A DNA stretch of 61,773 bases, taken from an uncultured beta proteobacterium (GTDB lineage: Bacteria; Pseudomonadota; Gammaproteobacteria; Burkholderiales; Burkholderiaceae_C). This document shows positions 27,407-35,665 of this stretch, piece by piece. The position numbers and the translations under genes were made by a program. Positions within the stretch are counted from its first letter, which is position 1, and each line of letters opens with the position of its first letter. The stretch lies in NCBI GenBank assembly GCA_903930255.1, contig CAIYYA010000175.1:1-61773 (forward strand), written 5' to 3'. Under the pieces are notes generated by a model. The model did no database searches, was not told where the DNA came from, and saw nothing but the letters and a program-made list of their open reading frames with translations.

Positions 27407-28407
27407 AGCTGCAAATCAGCCACGAGACGGTTTATAACTACGTGCCTGCAGTAGAAACTGCCCAGCACATGGTTTATTTGACCCCCTTGAACGACTCCAC
27501 GCAGCAATTGTTGCGGCACCGCCTGCAAGTGCAACCCGCACCTGAGCAAATCAGCAGCACCACCGACGTGTTTGGCAATGTGCGCAGTTTTTTCTCTTTG
27601 CAAGTGCCACACAACCAGTTGCTGGTGCATGCCAGTAGCCAGGTGCAAACACAGCCAGCCCAGTTGCCTGCCAGCAGCATCAGCTGGGAAGCGGTGCGTG
27701 AGTATTTTCGTTACCAGGCACATGGGGCATTTGATTCTGCTAACGAGTTTGTTTTTGGTTCGCCCATGGCCAGCAGTCATGGCGAATTTGCTGCCTATGC
27801 CAGACCCAGCTTTGCCGCTGGTGTGGGCTTATTGGCTGGCGCACTCGATCTGATGCGTCGTATCTTTCGCGATTTCACCTACGAAAGCCAAAGTACACAT
27901 GTCAATACCCCGGCGCTGCATGCGCTGGCTCAACGCAAGGGGGTCTGCCAGGATTTTGCGCATATTTTGATTGCCTGTCTGCGCAGCCTGGGTCTTGCAG
28001 CGCGCTATGTCAGTGGCTATTTGCTCACCAAGCCAGCACCGGGTACGGTGAAGTTGCGCGGCAGCGATGCCTCGCACGCTTGGGCGAGTGTGTATCTTCC
28101 TGATTTGCCAGATGGCGCGCGCTGGGTTGACCTGGATCCCACCAACGACCGTGCAGGTTGGCCTGCGCCAGGGGAGGACTACGTGACACTGGCCATAGGA
28201 CGCGATTTTTCTGACGTGTCACCGATGCGCGGTGTGATTCATGGTGGCGCCAGCCACACGTTGACAGTGGGGGTCACGGTGGAGCCGGTTCTGGAACAGC
28301 TTAGCTCGGCGTTCCAGAGCCAGTCGCAAAGCCAGGGTCAAGGCCAGTCGCAAAGCCAGTCGCAAAGCCAGAATCAGAGTCAAGACCCGCGTCAACCGAG
28401 ATTGTAG
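27403..28407 (+). CDS. Transglutaminase-like cysteine protease
   Basis: The 334 residues include the N-terminal transglutaminase-associated beta domain (SHETVYNYVPAVETAQHMVYL) and a papain-like core with Cys in KGVCQDFAH, His in ASHAWASVYL and Asp in DLDPTND. The last 35 residues are a Gln/Ser tail encoded by a simple repeat. Translationally coupled (ATGA) to the ATP-grasp/alpha-E gene. Thought to process or transfer the product of that system; no substrate is known. An Anbu-type peptidase, often nearby in such systems, is absent. Confidence 0.9.
   Translation: MKLQISHETVYNYVPAVETAQHMVYLTPLNDSTQQLLRHRLQVQPAPEQISSTTDVFGNVRSFFSLQVPHNQLLVHASSQVQTQPAQLPASSISWEAVREYFRYQAHGAFDSANEFVFGSPMASSHGEFAAYARPSFAAGVGLLAGALDLMRRIFRDFTYESQSTHVNTPALHALAQRKGVCQDFAHILIACLRSLGLAARYVSGYLLTKPAPGTVKLRGSDASHAWASVYLPDLPDGARWVDLDPTNDRAGWPAPGEDYVTLAIGRDFSDVSPMRGVIHGGASHTLTVGVTVEPVLEQLSSAFQSQSQSQGQGQSQSQSQSQNQSQDPRQPRL
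28315..28383 (+). repeat. Gln/Ser-coding tandem repeat
   Basis: In-frame near-tandem 12-base units (CAGTCGCAAAGC and variants) encode the SQSQSQ-type tail of the transglutaminase. Units differ by single substitutions. Repeat-number changes here would keep frame. Confidence 0.85.
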
Positions 28408-28420
28408 AATTTACCCCGTT

Positions 28421-28475
28421 CAGTATAATTTTCATAGCTGCTCACGCTTGCTGAATATGCGTCTGAGCATGATTT
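28421..28475. repeat. Short dispersed intergenic repeat, copy 3
   Basis: Contains TATAATTTTCATAGCTGCTC followed by ACGCTTGCTGAATATGCGTC. This is the clearest match to the common Comamonadaceae-type block and, in reverse complement, to 50368-50429. It fills most of the 95-base gap before the RidA gene and could contain that gene's promoter. Confidence 0.5.
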
Positions 28476-28502
28476 CATCAATATATTTTTCCAGGAATAA
28501 CC

Positions 28503-28958
28503 ATGACTATTTATGCCAAACTCGCTGAGCTCAATATCACCCTGCCGCCCGTTTCAGTGCCTGCGGCGGCGTATGTGCCTTTTGTGCAAAGCGGCAATCT
28601 GGTGTTTTTGAGTGGCCATATCGCCAAGCAAGAAGGTAAACCTTGGGTTGGTCAATTGGGCAAAACCATGAGCACCGAAGAGGGTAAAGCCGCTGCACGG
28701 GCTATTGCGGTGGATTTGCTTGGAACCTTGCACGCTGCCGTGGGTGATTTAAACCGTGTGACCCGCATTGTCAAGCTGATGTCGCTGGTCAATTCCACCG
28801 GCGACTTTACCGAACAGCACTTGGTTACCAATGGTGCCAGTGAGCTGATCGGGCAGGTGTTTGGCGCCAAAGGTGCTCATGCACGCAGTGCCTTTGGTGT
28901 CGCCCAAATTCCGCTGGGTGCCTGTGTCGAAATTGAACTGATCGCCGAACTGGCTTGA
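28503..28958 (+). CDS. RidA family protein
   Basis: 151 residues of the YjgF/YER057c/UK114 family. Canonical RidA hydrolyses reactive enamine/imine intermediates, protecting PLP enzymes. Visible motifs are VQSGNLVFLSGHI, the middle VTRIVKLMSLVNSTGDF and ARSAFGVAQIPLGACVEIE with the conserved Arg. The longer N-terminus and sequence suggest a divergent subgroup whose activity may differ. Preceded by a CCAGGA ribosome site. Confidence 0.88.
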   Translation: MTIYAKLAELNITLPPVSVPAAAYVPFVQSGNLVFLSGHIAKQEGKPWVGQLGKTMSTEEGKAAARAIAVDLLGTLHAAVGDLNRVTRIVKLMSLVNSTGDFTEQHLVTNGASELIGQVFGAKGAHARSAFGVAQIPLGACVEIELIAELA

Positions 28959-28967
28959 TGCGAAGAT

Positions 28968-29459
28968 TCAGACCAGGCGTTCGATGACCTGGTCTGACAC
29001 CGCCGCTAGTTGTGCCGCGCTGACCAGGTCAGGTGCTATTTCAGCCAGTGGCAACAGCACAAAAGCGCGCTGCCACATGCGCGGGTGTGGCACCTGCAGG
29101 GTGCTTGTGTCTATGCATGCTTCACCATAGAGCAGCAAATCCAGATCCAGTGTGCGAGGTGCGTTGAGGTAGGGGCGCAAACGCCCGGCCTGCTTTTCAA
29201 TTTGCTGTAATTTCAGGAGCAGCTCGTGCTCATCCAGATTGCTCTGCAAGGCAATAACAGCATTAAAAAAATCAGGCCCTGTGGCCTCCAATGGAGCGCT
29301 TCGGTATAGGCTTGAACGCGCTATCAGGTGGCTATTTGGCAAAGTTTCCAGGCTCTTTATGGCTGCCAACAATGTGCCCTTGGCATCCCCCAGATTGGCT
29401 CCCAGGGCGATGAAACTCACAATTTCGCTTGAGGGATGAGTGATTTCATGTGTCGTCAT
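28968..29459 (-). CDS. folK: Hydroxymethyldihydropterin pyrophosphokinase
   Basis: Transfers pyrophosphate from ATP to 6-hydroxymethyl-dihydropterin in folate synthesis. The 163 residues show ALGANLGD, SSLYRSAPLEATGPDFFNAV, LLLKLQQIEKQAGR and APRTLDLDLLLYG (metal-binding Asp pair; usually GPRTLDLD). HPRMWQRAFVLLPL is the closing signature. Start overlaps the pcnB stop (ATGA), a common pairing. Confidence 0.95.
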   Translation of the reverse strand: MTTHEITHPSSEIVSFIALGANLGDAKGTLLAAIKSLETLPNSHLIARSSLYRSAPLEATGPDFFNAVIALQSNLDEHELLLKLQQIEKQAGRLRPYLNAPRTLDLDLLLYGEACIDTSTLQVPHPRMWQRAFVLLPLAEIAPDLVSAAQLAAVSDQVIERLV

Positions 29460-31006
29460 TGCGCAGTGTCAGGTGCACTTGTATCACCTGGGCCACGTCC
29501 GGCAGGGCGCCGACGGCGACGCCGCTTTTTCGGCGCTTCGGTTCCTTCCGTTGGCATAAGCACTTCACTTGCATCTGCCGCTGTCTCTGGGTTGACGGGT
29601 GCTTTGTGCACACGCGGTGCACGCGCCACTTTGGGGCGCTGCTGCTGTTCCAGTCGCACTTCATCGACCATGTCCTGGCGCAGGCTGTCGCTGGCCAGGC
29701 TGAATTCTTCCCACCAGTCTGACAGCACCTCTTCGAGTTCACCGTTTTCAGCACGCAGGCGCATGAAATCAAAGGCCGCCCGAAAGCGTGCTTGCTCCAC
29801 CAGTCCAAAGGGGGCGCTGCCCACACGCTTCTCGAAGCGGGGTTGCAGCATCCAGATCTCGCGCATATCGGCGGCCAGTTTGCCCCGGCCTGACACATCA
29901 CCAATACGGGCATTGAACACATCGTCGATGGCGTCTTGCAGGGCAGGGTGGGCGTGTTGGCGCTCCTGGATACGCTTGGCCCAGCCATCGCGCACGTCTG
30001 ACCAGAGCACGCAGGCGAGCAAAAAGCTCGGTGCGACCGGCTTGCCTTCGCCCACCCGGCGGTCGGTATCCTGCAGGGCCGCTTTGACAAACGCTTGCTC
30101 AGCGCGCTCCACCACCACGTCAAGCAGCGGGTAGATGCCGCGTGCCATGCCAAGTGTTTTGAGTTGCTCAATGGATGCCAGGGCATGGCCGGTTTGCAGC
30201 AGCTTGAGCATCTCGTCAAACAGACGGCTCTGTGGCACGTCAGCCAGCAGTGACTGGCTTTTGATCAGCGGACCGGCTGTTTTGGGGTCAAGCTGGAAGC
30301 CCAGATTGCTCAGCTTGGCAGCAAAGCGCACAGCCCGGATGATGCGCACCGGGTCTTCGCGGTAGCGCGTGGCAGCGTCGCCAATCATGCGAATCAGACG
30401 ATTTTTTGAGTCTTTGATGCCATGGTGGTAATCCACCACGATTTGTGTCTCGGGGTCGTAGTACATGGCGTTGATGGTGAAGTCGCGCCGCACGGCATCT
30501 TCTTCTTGTGGCCCCCAGACGTTGTCGCGCAGCACACGCCCAGTCGAGTCCACCGCGTGCGTCATGCCAGCCAGGTCGCTCTTGCTGGTTTTTTCGTTAC
30601 CTGCCACTTGCTCCGCTGCAGCATTGTCCATGTAGGCTCGAAAAGTGGACACTTCAATCACCTCATGTTCGCGCCCGCGCCCATACACCACGTGCACGAT
30701 GCGAAAACGCCGCCCGATGATGAAAGCACGGCGAAACAGCCCCTTGACCTGCTCCGGCGTGGCATTGGTTGCTACGTCAAAGTCTTTCGGAGCCAGTCCG
30801 ACCATCAGGTCGCGCACGGCGCCACCCACGATGTAAGCCTCAAAACCGGCGTTTTTCAGGGTGCGCAGCACGTTCAAGGCGCGGTCATCTACCAAGGCCG
30901 GGTTGATGCCATGCACGGCAACACCAATTTCCTCGCGTTTGCCAAATGGATTTTTGGGACTTGGGCTGACTTTTCCAAGCAGCTTGTTGATGAATTTTTT
31001 AATCAT
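29456..31006 (-). CDS. pcnB: Poly(A) polymerase I
   Basis: Adds poly(A) tails that mark RNA for decay. The start at 31006 follows AAGGAATCCAGG; the longer open frame upstream has no such site. The 516 residues hold the nucleotidyltransferase core (IVGGAVRDLMVG, KDFDVATNATPEQ with the DxD metal pair, RRDFTINAMYYD) and RNA-binding helices. The strongly basic C-terminal tail (KKRRRRRR) is the usual RNA-anchoring extension. Length and motifs separate it from tRNA nucleotidyltransferase. Confidence 0.94.
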   Translation of the reverse strand: MIKKFINKLLGKVSPSPKNPFGKREEIGVAVHGINPALVDDRALNVLRTLKNAGFEAYIVGGAVRDLMVGLAPKDFDVATNATPEQVKGLFRRAFIIGRRFRIVHVVYGRGREHEVIEVSTFRAYMDNAAAEQVAGNEKTSKSDLAGMTHAVDSTGRVLRDNVWGPQEEDAVRRDFTINAMYYDPETQIVVDYHHGIKDSKNRLIRMIGDAATRYREDPVRIIRAVRFAAKLSNLGFQLDPKTAGPLIKSQSLLADVPQSRLFDEMLKLLQTGHALASIEQLKTLGMARGIYPLLDVVVERAEQAFVKAALQDTDRRVGEGKPVAPSFLLACVLWSDVRDGWAKRIQERQHAHPALQDAIDDVFNARIGDVSGRGKLAADMREIWMLQPRFEKRVGSAPFGLVEQARFRAAFDFMRLRAENGELEEVLSDWWEEFSLASDSLRQDMVDEVRLEQQQRPKVARAPRVHKAPVNPETAADASEVLMPTEGTEAPKKRRRRRRPAGRGPGDTSAPDTAQ

Positions 31007-31016
31007 CCTGGATTCC

Positions 31017-31202
31017 TTAGTTGGACGCGCCCGAGTGGGCCGCTGGCAGCGCGTCTGGGTAGGCGCGACGACGCCGCAGGCTACTGCCTGCAAGAAGAAG
31101 CAACAACCCCAGGTGCGGCGCGAGTGGTTCAATCGGGTGCGTAGCACTGTCACCTAAAGGGTGAACGCCATGAAGGGCAAAATTTTTAATCATTTCATTC
31201 AC
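31017..31202 (-). CDS. Possible small membrane-anchored protein
   Basis: A 61-residue open frame starting at GTG fills the gap between the HAD phosphatase (40 bases upstream) and pcnB (10 bases downstream), all on the minus strand. It contains one hydrophobic stretch (APHLGLLLLLAGSSL) followed directly by four arginines, the layout of a C-terminal membrane anchor or sorting tail. No clear ribosome site and no recognised family. It may be chance, but position, strand and composition make it worth recording. Confidence 0.3.
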   Translation of the reverse strand: MNEMIKNFALHGVHPLGDSATHPIEPLAPHLGLLLLLAGSSLRRRRAYPDALPAAHSGASN

Positions 31203-31241
31203 TTATTGAAGTAATCAAGCGGTCAACTGAGGAATCTGGGA

Positions 31242-31919
31242 TCATGGTTGTGCGTCAAATAAGTTGAGTATGCGCCAACCCCGCGCGCTGGCAATGGCGT
31301 GCAGGCGTGCGTCAGGGTTGGTTGCGACCGGATGGGTTACTAATTCTAGCAACGGCAGGTCGTTGATGGAGTCGCTGTAAAACGTGCTTTCAAGGTTGTT
31401 CCAATCCAGCTGACGATCGTTCAACCAGTCTTGCACGCGCGTCACCTTGCCTTCACGAAAAGACGGGGTACCCAAAATTTCACCATTGAACCAGCCGCTG
31501 GCCGGTTCACGCACCAAATTCACCGCAATCAGTTCGCTCACGTTCAAAGCTGCTGCAATCGGACGTGTGACAAACTCGTTGGTGGCGGTCACGATGATCA
31601 GGGTGTCACCTGCCTCACGGTGCGCCTGGAGCAGCGCCAAGGCCGGATTTTGTATGGCTTTTTGCACTACAGTGCTCATGAATAGGGCGTGAGCAGCTTC
31701 TGATTTTGTAGCGCCCTGCTGGCAAATTGCGCGTGTCGCAAAACGGATGTATTCGTGGATATTCAAGGTGCCGGCTTTGTACTGGGCGTAAAAAACGTCG
31801 TTGCGCTGGCTGAATTCGGTGGCGTCGTTCCAGCCCAGGGTTGTGCTAAATCGCCCCCACTCGTAGTCGGAATCCATCGGAATGAGGGTGTGGTCAAGGT
31901 CAAAGAGAGCCAGTTTCAT
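31242..31919 (-). CDS. HAD family phosphatase (SerB-like, subfamily IB)
   Basis: Phosphomonoesterase of 225 residues. HAD motif I is FDLDHTLIP (nucleophile and acid Asp), motif II VTATN, motif III Lys in REGKVTRV and motif IV SDSINDLPLL. The helical cap after motif I marks subfamily IB, which includes phosphoserine phosphatase and histidinol-phosphatase-like enzymes. The substrate cannot be named. Its start overlaps the hda stop (ATGA), so it is coupled to the DnaA regulator gene. Confidence 0.9.
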   Translation of the reverse strand: MKLALFDLDHTLIPMDSDYEWGRFSTTLGWNDATEFSQRNDVFYAQYKAGTLNIHEYIRFATRAICQQGATKSEAAHALFMSTVVQKAIQNPALALLQAHREAGDTLIIVTATNEFVTRPIAAALNVSELIAVNLVREPASGWFNGEILGTPSFREGKVTRVQDWLNDRQLDWNNLESTFYSDSINDLPLLELVTHPVATNPDARLHAIASARGWRILNLFDAQP

Positions 31920-32596
31920 GTGTTGTTCATCATTGCTTTAATCAGCGGAATGGTAATGGCGCGCTGAGTTTGCAGTGCGTAGTCGTCCAGCAGATCCAGC
32001 AGCGCCATCAGGGTGCTCAGATCACGGCTGAAGCGGTTAAGGATGAAGTCCAGCACATCGTCGTTCAGCACAATGCCGCGTGCCAGCGCATTTTGCAGCA
32101 ACACGGCGCGTCGCTCTGCGTCATTCAGCGTTTGCAACGCAAAGACATGGCCCCAACCCAGACGGGTGCGCAGGTCGTCACGCACCGATAAGTCAGCAGG
32201 TGGCGCACTTCCTGTTGCAAAAATCGCGCAACGATGGGTTTGTGCATTGATGAACCAGTTAAACGCCGTTTCTTGCCATTGCGTGTTGTAGGCATGAACG
32301 TCGTCCAGCAGCAGCACCCGCCAATTGGTTTGAAATTCGGGCGCTTTGACGCAGTTGGCATCGAGCCAGCCGAAGTTGATGTGGCTGTCGCGCAAAGCGG
32401 CTGCCAATGCCTGCAGTAAGTGGGATTTGCCGCAACCCGAGGTACCCCAAAAATAGGTCGGTGGCGCAACGCCAGAGGTAGCAGACTCTGCGAACCAAGC
32501 TTTCAGGTGCTGCAGCGCTGCGAGATTTGAACCCACGCAAAAATTGGCAAAACTCGCGCCATGCGGCAAGCCCATGTCAAGCACCAGTTGCTTCAT
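31916..32596 (-). CDS. hda: DnaA regulatory inactivator Hda
   Basis: AAA+ protein that, bound to the sliding clamp, promotes hydrolysis of DnaA-ATP and prevents re-initiation. The 226 residues begin MKQLVLDMGL, a clamp-binding QL-x-L-like peptide, then FCVGSNLAAL, Walker A WGTSGCGKSH, Walker B VLLLDDVHAY and sensor motifs (DDLRTRLGWG). The short DnaA-like form without a DNA-binding domain separates it from DnaA. It overlaps both neighbours by four bases. Confidence 0.93.
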   Translation of the reverse strand: MKQLVLDMGLPHGASFANFCVGSNLAALQHLKAWFAESATSGVAPPTYFWGTSGCGKSHLLQALAAALRDSHINFGWLDANCVKAPEFQTNWRVLLLDDVHAYNTQWQETAFNWFINAQTHRCAIFATGSAPPADLSVRDDLRTRLGWGHVFALQTLNDAERRAVLLQNALARGIVLNDDVLDFILNRFSRDLSTLMALLDLLDDYALQTQRAITIPLIKAMMNNT

Positions 32597-33711
32597 TCGT
32601 TATAAAAGGCGCTGGCTAAATAGAAACGACGCATTCGACGAACTGCTACCAGCAGCACGGCGCTGAGTGGCAGGGCGATCAAAATACCCACAAAACCCAG
32701 CAGCTGTCCAAACGCCAGCAGGGCAAAAATCACGGCCAGAGGGTGTAGGCCAATGCGCTCACCAACCAGTCGCGGGGTCAGCACAAAACTCTCGAGTAAC
32801 TGCCCAAGGCCATACACCACGCTGACCATCAGCAGCGCACTGACATGCCCAGACTGGGCAGAAAACTCCAAAAATCCAGCCAATGTGGCAAGCATCAGGC
32901 CAAGGCCAAATCCGACGTAAGGAATCGCTACAGCCAACCCGGTAAAGACACCAATCGGCAGAGCCAGATCGAGGCCAAACAAAGCCAACGCGACACTGTA
33001 ATAAAAAGCCAGGGCTAACATCACCAGCAGTTGGCCTCGCAAATACTGCCCGAGCACGTCGTCGGCTTCTTGGTTAAAGCTGTCCACCGACGGGCGCAAG
33101 CGCAGTGGCACCAGAGACAGCAGCATGGCGATGAACTGTCGCCATTGCATCAGCAGATAAAAAAGCACCACCGGAATCAGCACGGCGTTGCCCAGCACCG
33201 ACAAGGCGACGCTACCGCCGAGCTTCACCGAGGTCAGAAGCTGCCCCACGCTGTCTTGAATGTTGGCACTGAGATGTTCCATGACGAAGGCTTTGATGCC
33301 AGCCAAATCCAGTGCCAAATGGATGCCAAATGTGCTCAGAACGGGCTGCGCGCTATCGTTCAGATGATCCAGAAAAATCGGGATTTGCAAGCGCAGCAAA
33401 GGGAACTGTTTGAGCATGATGGGCACAATGAGCAACAACAGCGCCAGCATCATGGTCAAAAACACCAGTTCAACCAATAGTCCGCTGAGCCAGCGCGGCA
33501 GGTGGCCGCCACTGGCGTGCTCGAGCCGTTCAACCAGGGGTGTCAGCGCGTAGGCCAGAATTGCCGCTATGACAAACGGCATTAACACAGGAGCGAGCAG
33601 CCATAGCGTACCCAGCAAGCCAGCTAGCAGCGCCAGCCAGGCAGCCATTCTTTGTTGTGTAGAAGAAAATTGCATCGAAGTGGCAAAAGCCATACCCTTA
33701 AAATCAGCCAT
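32593..33711 (-). CDS. AI-2E/PerM family membrane protein
   Basis: Permease-like protein of 372 residues with about eight hydrophobic helices. It has the PerM pattern: N-terminal pair (LALLAGLLGTLWLLAPVLMPF), a soluble middle region, then VGFGLGLMLATLAGF, VYGLGQLLESFVLTPRLVG and GLHPLAVIFALLAFG. Relatives include the AI-2 exporter TqsA and sodium/proton antiporters; the substrate here is unknown. Start uncertain, with in-frame ATGs at 33711, 33693 and 33675. Operon PerM-hda-HAD, divergent from purM: the purM-hda linkage is common in betaproteobacteria. Confidence 0.88.
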   Translation of the reverse strand: MADFKGMAFATSMQFSSTQQRMAAWLALLAGLLGTLWLLAPVLMPFVIAAILAYALTPLVERLEHASGGHLPRWLSGLLVELVFLTMMLALLLLIVPIMLKQFPLLRLQIPIFLDHLNDSAQPVLSTFGIHLALDLAGIKAFVMEHLSANIQDSVGQLLTSVKLGGSVALSVLGNAVLIPVVLFYLLMQWRQFIAMLLSLVPLRLRPSVDSFNQEADDVLGQYLRGQLLVMLALAFYYSVALALFGLDLALPIGVFTGLAVAIPYVGFGLGLMLATLAGFLEFSAQSGHVSALLMVSVVYGLGQLLESFVLTPRLVGERIGLHPLAVIFALLAFGQLLGFVGILIALPLSAVLLVAVRRMRRFYLASAFYNE

Positions 33712-33775
33712 GAATTCTATCGGGCTTGTCTTTTGCCTGATTCGATACCCTGTCGCTTAACCTTCATCCATTTTT

Positions 33776-34828
33776 ATGACTCAAGCCAACGCCTCCAATA
33801 CCCCCTTGTCTTACAAAGCCGCTGGCGTTGATATTGATGCAGGTGACGCACTGGTCGAACGCATCAAGCCACTTGCAAAAAAAACCATGCGCGAGGGTGT
33901 TTTGGCTGGCATTGGTGGCTTTGGTGCACTCTTTGAGGTTCCCAAGCGCTACCAAGAGCCGGTGTTGGTCAGTGGCACCGACGGAGTGGGCACCAAGCTC
34001 AAGCTGGCTTTTGAATGGAATATGCACGACACCGTGGGCATCGATTTGGTGGCCATGAGCGTCAATGATGTGCTGGTGCAGGGTGCTGAGCCCCTGTTTT
34101 TTCTGGACTATTTTGCCTGTGGCAAGCTCGATGTGGATACCGCTGTGGCCGTGGTGGGTGGCATTGCCAGAGGTTGCGAGTTGTCGGGCTGTGCACTGAT
34201 TGGTGGCGAAACAGCAGAGATGCCTGGCATGTACCCGGCTGGTGAATACGATTTGGCCGGTTTTGCCGTGGGTGCCGTTGAGAAATCGAAAATTTTGACC
34301 GGAGCGGATGTGGCTGTGGGCGATGTCGTGTTGGGTTTGGCCAGTAGCGGAGTGCATTCGAACGGTTTTAGCTTGGTGCGCAAGTGCATTGAGCGCGCGG
34401 GCAACAGTGCCCCCGTCATGTTGGATGGCAAGCCTTTCAAACAAGCGCTGATGGAGCCGACCCGCTTGTATGTCAAAAATGTGCTGGCTGCGCTGGCGGC
34501 GCATCCCATCAAGGCATTGGCACACATCACGGGTGGTGGTTTGCTGGAAAACATTCCGCGTGTGTTGCCTGATGGATTGGCTGCGCACCTTGTCAAGGAC
34601 AGCTGGCCGAAGACCGAACTGTTTGCCTGGTTACAGGCGACGGCGGGCATTGACGACTATGAAATGAACCGCACTTTCAACAACGGCATTGGCATGGTCG
34701 TAGTGATTGATGCCGCCAGTGCGGATGCCTGTGCAGCCACACTGCGTGCAGCGGGTGAAACGGTGTATGTCATTGGCAAGATTGCCCCTGTTGGTGCTGG
34801 TGCGCCTGTGGTGCTGATGCTAGCGTAG
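33776..34828 (+). CDS. purM: Phosphoribosylformylglycinamidine cyclo-ligase
   Basis: AIR synthetase, fifth step of purine synthesis. The 350 residues show [101 protein letters not shown] and [10 protein letters not shown], all hallmarks of PurM. Full length. The promoter region is shared with the divergent PerM gene. Confidence 0.97.
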   Translation: MTQANASNTPLSYKAAGVDIDAGDALVERIKPLAKKTMREGVLAGIGGFGALFEVPKRYQEPVLVSGTDGVGTKLKLAFEWNMHDTVGIDLVAMSVNDVLVQGAEPLFFLDYFACGKLDVDTAVAVVGGIARGCELSGCALIGGETAEMPGMYPAGEYDLAGFAVGAVEKSKILTGADVAVGDVVLGLASSGVHSNGFSLVRKCIERAGNSAPVMLDGKPFKQALMEPTRLYVKNVLAALAAHPIKALAHITGGGLLENIPRVLPDGLAAHLVKDSWPKTELFAWLQATAGIDDYEMNRTFNNGIGMVVVIDAASADACAATLRAAGETVYVIGKIAPVGAGAPVVLMLA

Positions 34829-34840
34829 CCGATTTCTCCA

Positions 34841-35332
34841 TTGAAGCCGCTGCTCGCTGTCTTGCTTGCGCTGGTTGTGCTGGCTGGGTGTAGTACGACA
34901 CCAAATGTTCGGCTGCCAGCTCCTGCAAACGATGTTCGCGAAAGCCCTTCGCTGGTGTCACCTGAGCAGGCCGTCGATGTCAGCATCTATGCGCTTGGTT
35001 TGGTCGGTACGCCTTATCGATATGGGGGAAACACACCGCAAGCTGGCTTTGATTGCAGTGGCCTGATTGGCCATGTCTATCAAGTCAGAGCCCGTGTTGC
35101 CGCACCTCGAACCGTCGCTCGGCTGCAATTCTGGGGGCATCAAGTGGCGACAGGTAATGTGCGCTCGGGTGATCTGGTTTTTTTTGCAAAAGACGACAAC
35201 GCTACCCATGCTGGCATTTATGTTGGTGATGGTCGCTTTGTTCATGCGCCGTCAAGTGGCGGCGAAGTCAGGCTGGATCGTTTGAACGCAAAGCACTGGA
35301 GTTCCCAACAAATTATTTTTCGCAGACCCTGA
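34841..35332 (+). CDS. NlpC/P60 family lipoprotein
   Basis: Probable peptidoglycan endopeptidase of 163 residues. The only sensible start is a TTG at 34841, giving a lipoprotein signal (KPLLAVLLALVVLAGC, lipobox LAGC). The catalytic domain has GTPYRYGGNTPQAGFDCSGL (nucleophile Cys), THAGIYVGDGRFVHAPS (base His and third polar His) and RSGDLVFF. It lies 12 bases after purM with no clear ribosome site, so translation may depend on coupling. Confidence 0.9.
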   Translation: MKPLLAVLLALVVLAGCSTTPNVRLPAPANDVRESPSLVSPEQAVDVSIYALGLVGTPYRYGGNTPQAGFDCSGLIGHVYQVRARVAAPRTVARLQFWGHQVATGNVRSGDLVFFAKDDNATHAGIYVGDGRFVHAPSSGGEVRLDRLNAKHWSSQQIIFRRP

Positions 35333-35344
35333 GATTTCGACCTG

Positions 35345-35602
35345 TTATTGCGTAGCACCAAGCGCTTCTATCGCCATCAAGACCGATCTATCCTTCAGAC
35401 GGACTGCACCTGTAGGGCAGCGCTTGACGCATTCAGCACAACCCGTGCATCGCGCATCGGTTTGCATCACTGATCGTTTTTTCCAAGCCTTCGTCTCAAA
35501 TGAAAATAGACCTGCTTCGCAAGCTGAAATGCAACGACCACAACCGGAACAGCGTGTGGCGTCAATTTGGACAATGGATGTGTTCACGAAGCGTTTGGGC
35601 AA
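35345..35602 (-). CDS. Two-[4Fe-4S] ferredoxin-like protein
   Basis: Small electron carrier of 85 residues with two cluster motifs, CSGCGRCISACEAG and CTGCAECVKRCPTGAV, spaced as in 2[4Fe-4S] ferredoxins. The start is probably TTG at 35602: an in-frame stop lies upstream and GGGG sits at a suitable distance; GTG at 35587 is the alternative. The Lys-rich stretch between clusters (TKAWKKRS) is not typical of classic clostridial ferredoxins. The redox partner is unknown. It follows umuC on the same strand after 63 bases. Confidence 0.85.
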   Translation of the reverse strand: MPKRFVNTSIVQIDATRCSGCGRCISACEAGLFSFETKAWKKRSVMQTDARCTGCAECVKRCPTGAVRLKDRSVLMAIEALGATQ

Positions 35603-35665
35603 TGGGATACCCCATCATAGACAAATCCGTCATGATCGACTGGCTTGCGATTAAATGTCGGTGTT

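Noticed and set aside
28315-28383. CRISPR-like short repeats
   Set aside because: Units are contiguous, in frame and lack spacers; they encode a Gln/Ser tail.
31007-31153. N-terminal extension of pcnB
   Set aside because: The extension lacks family sequence, while ATG 31006 has a good AAGGA-type ribosome site and the normal start of the protein.
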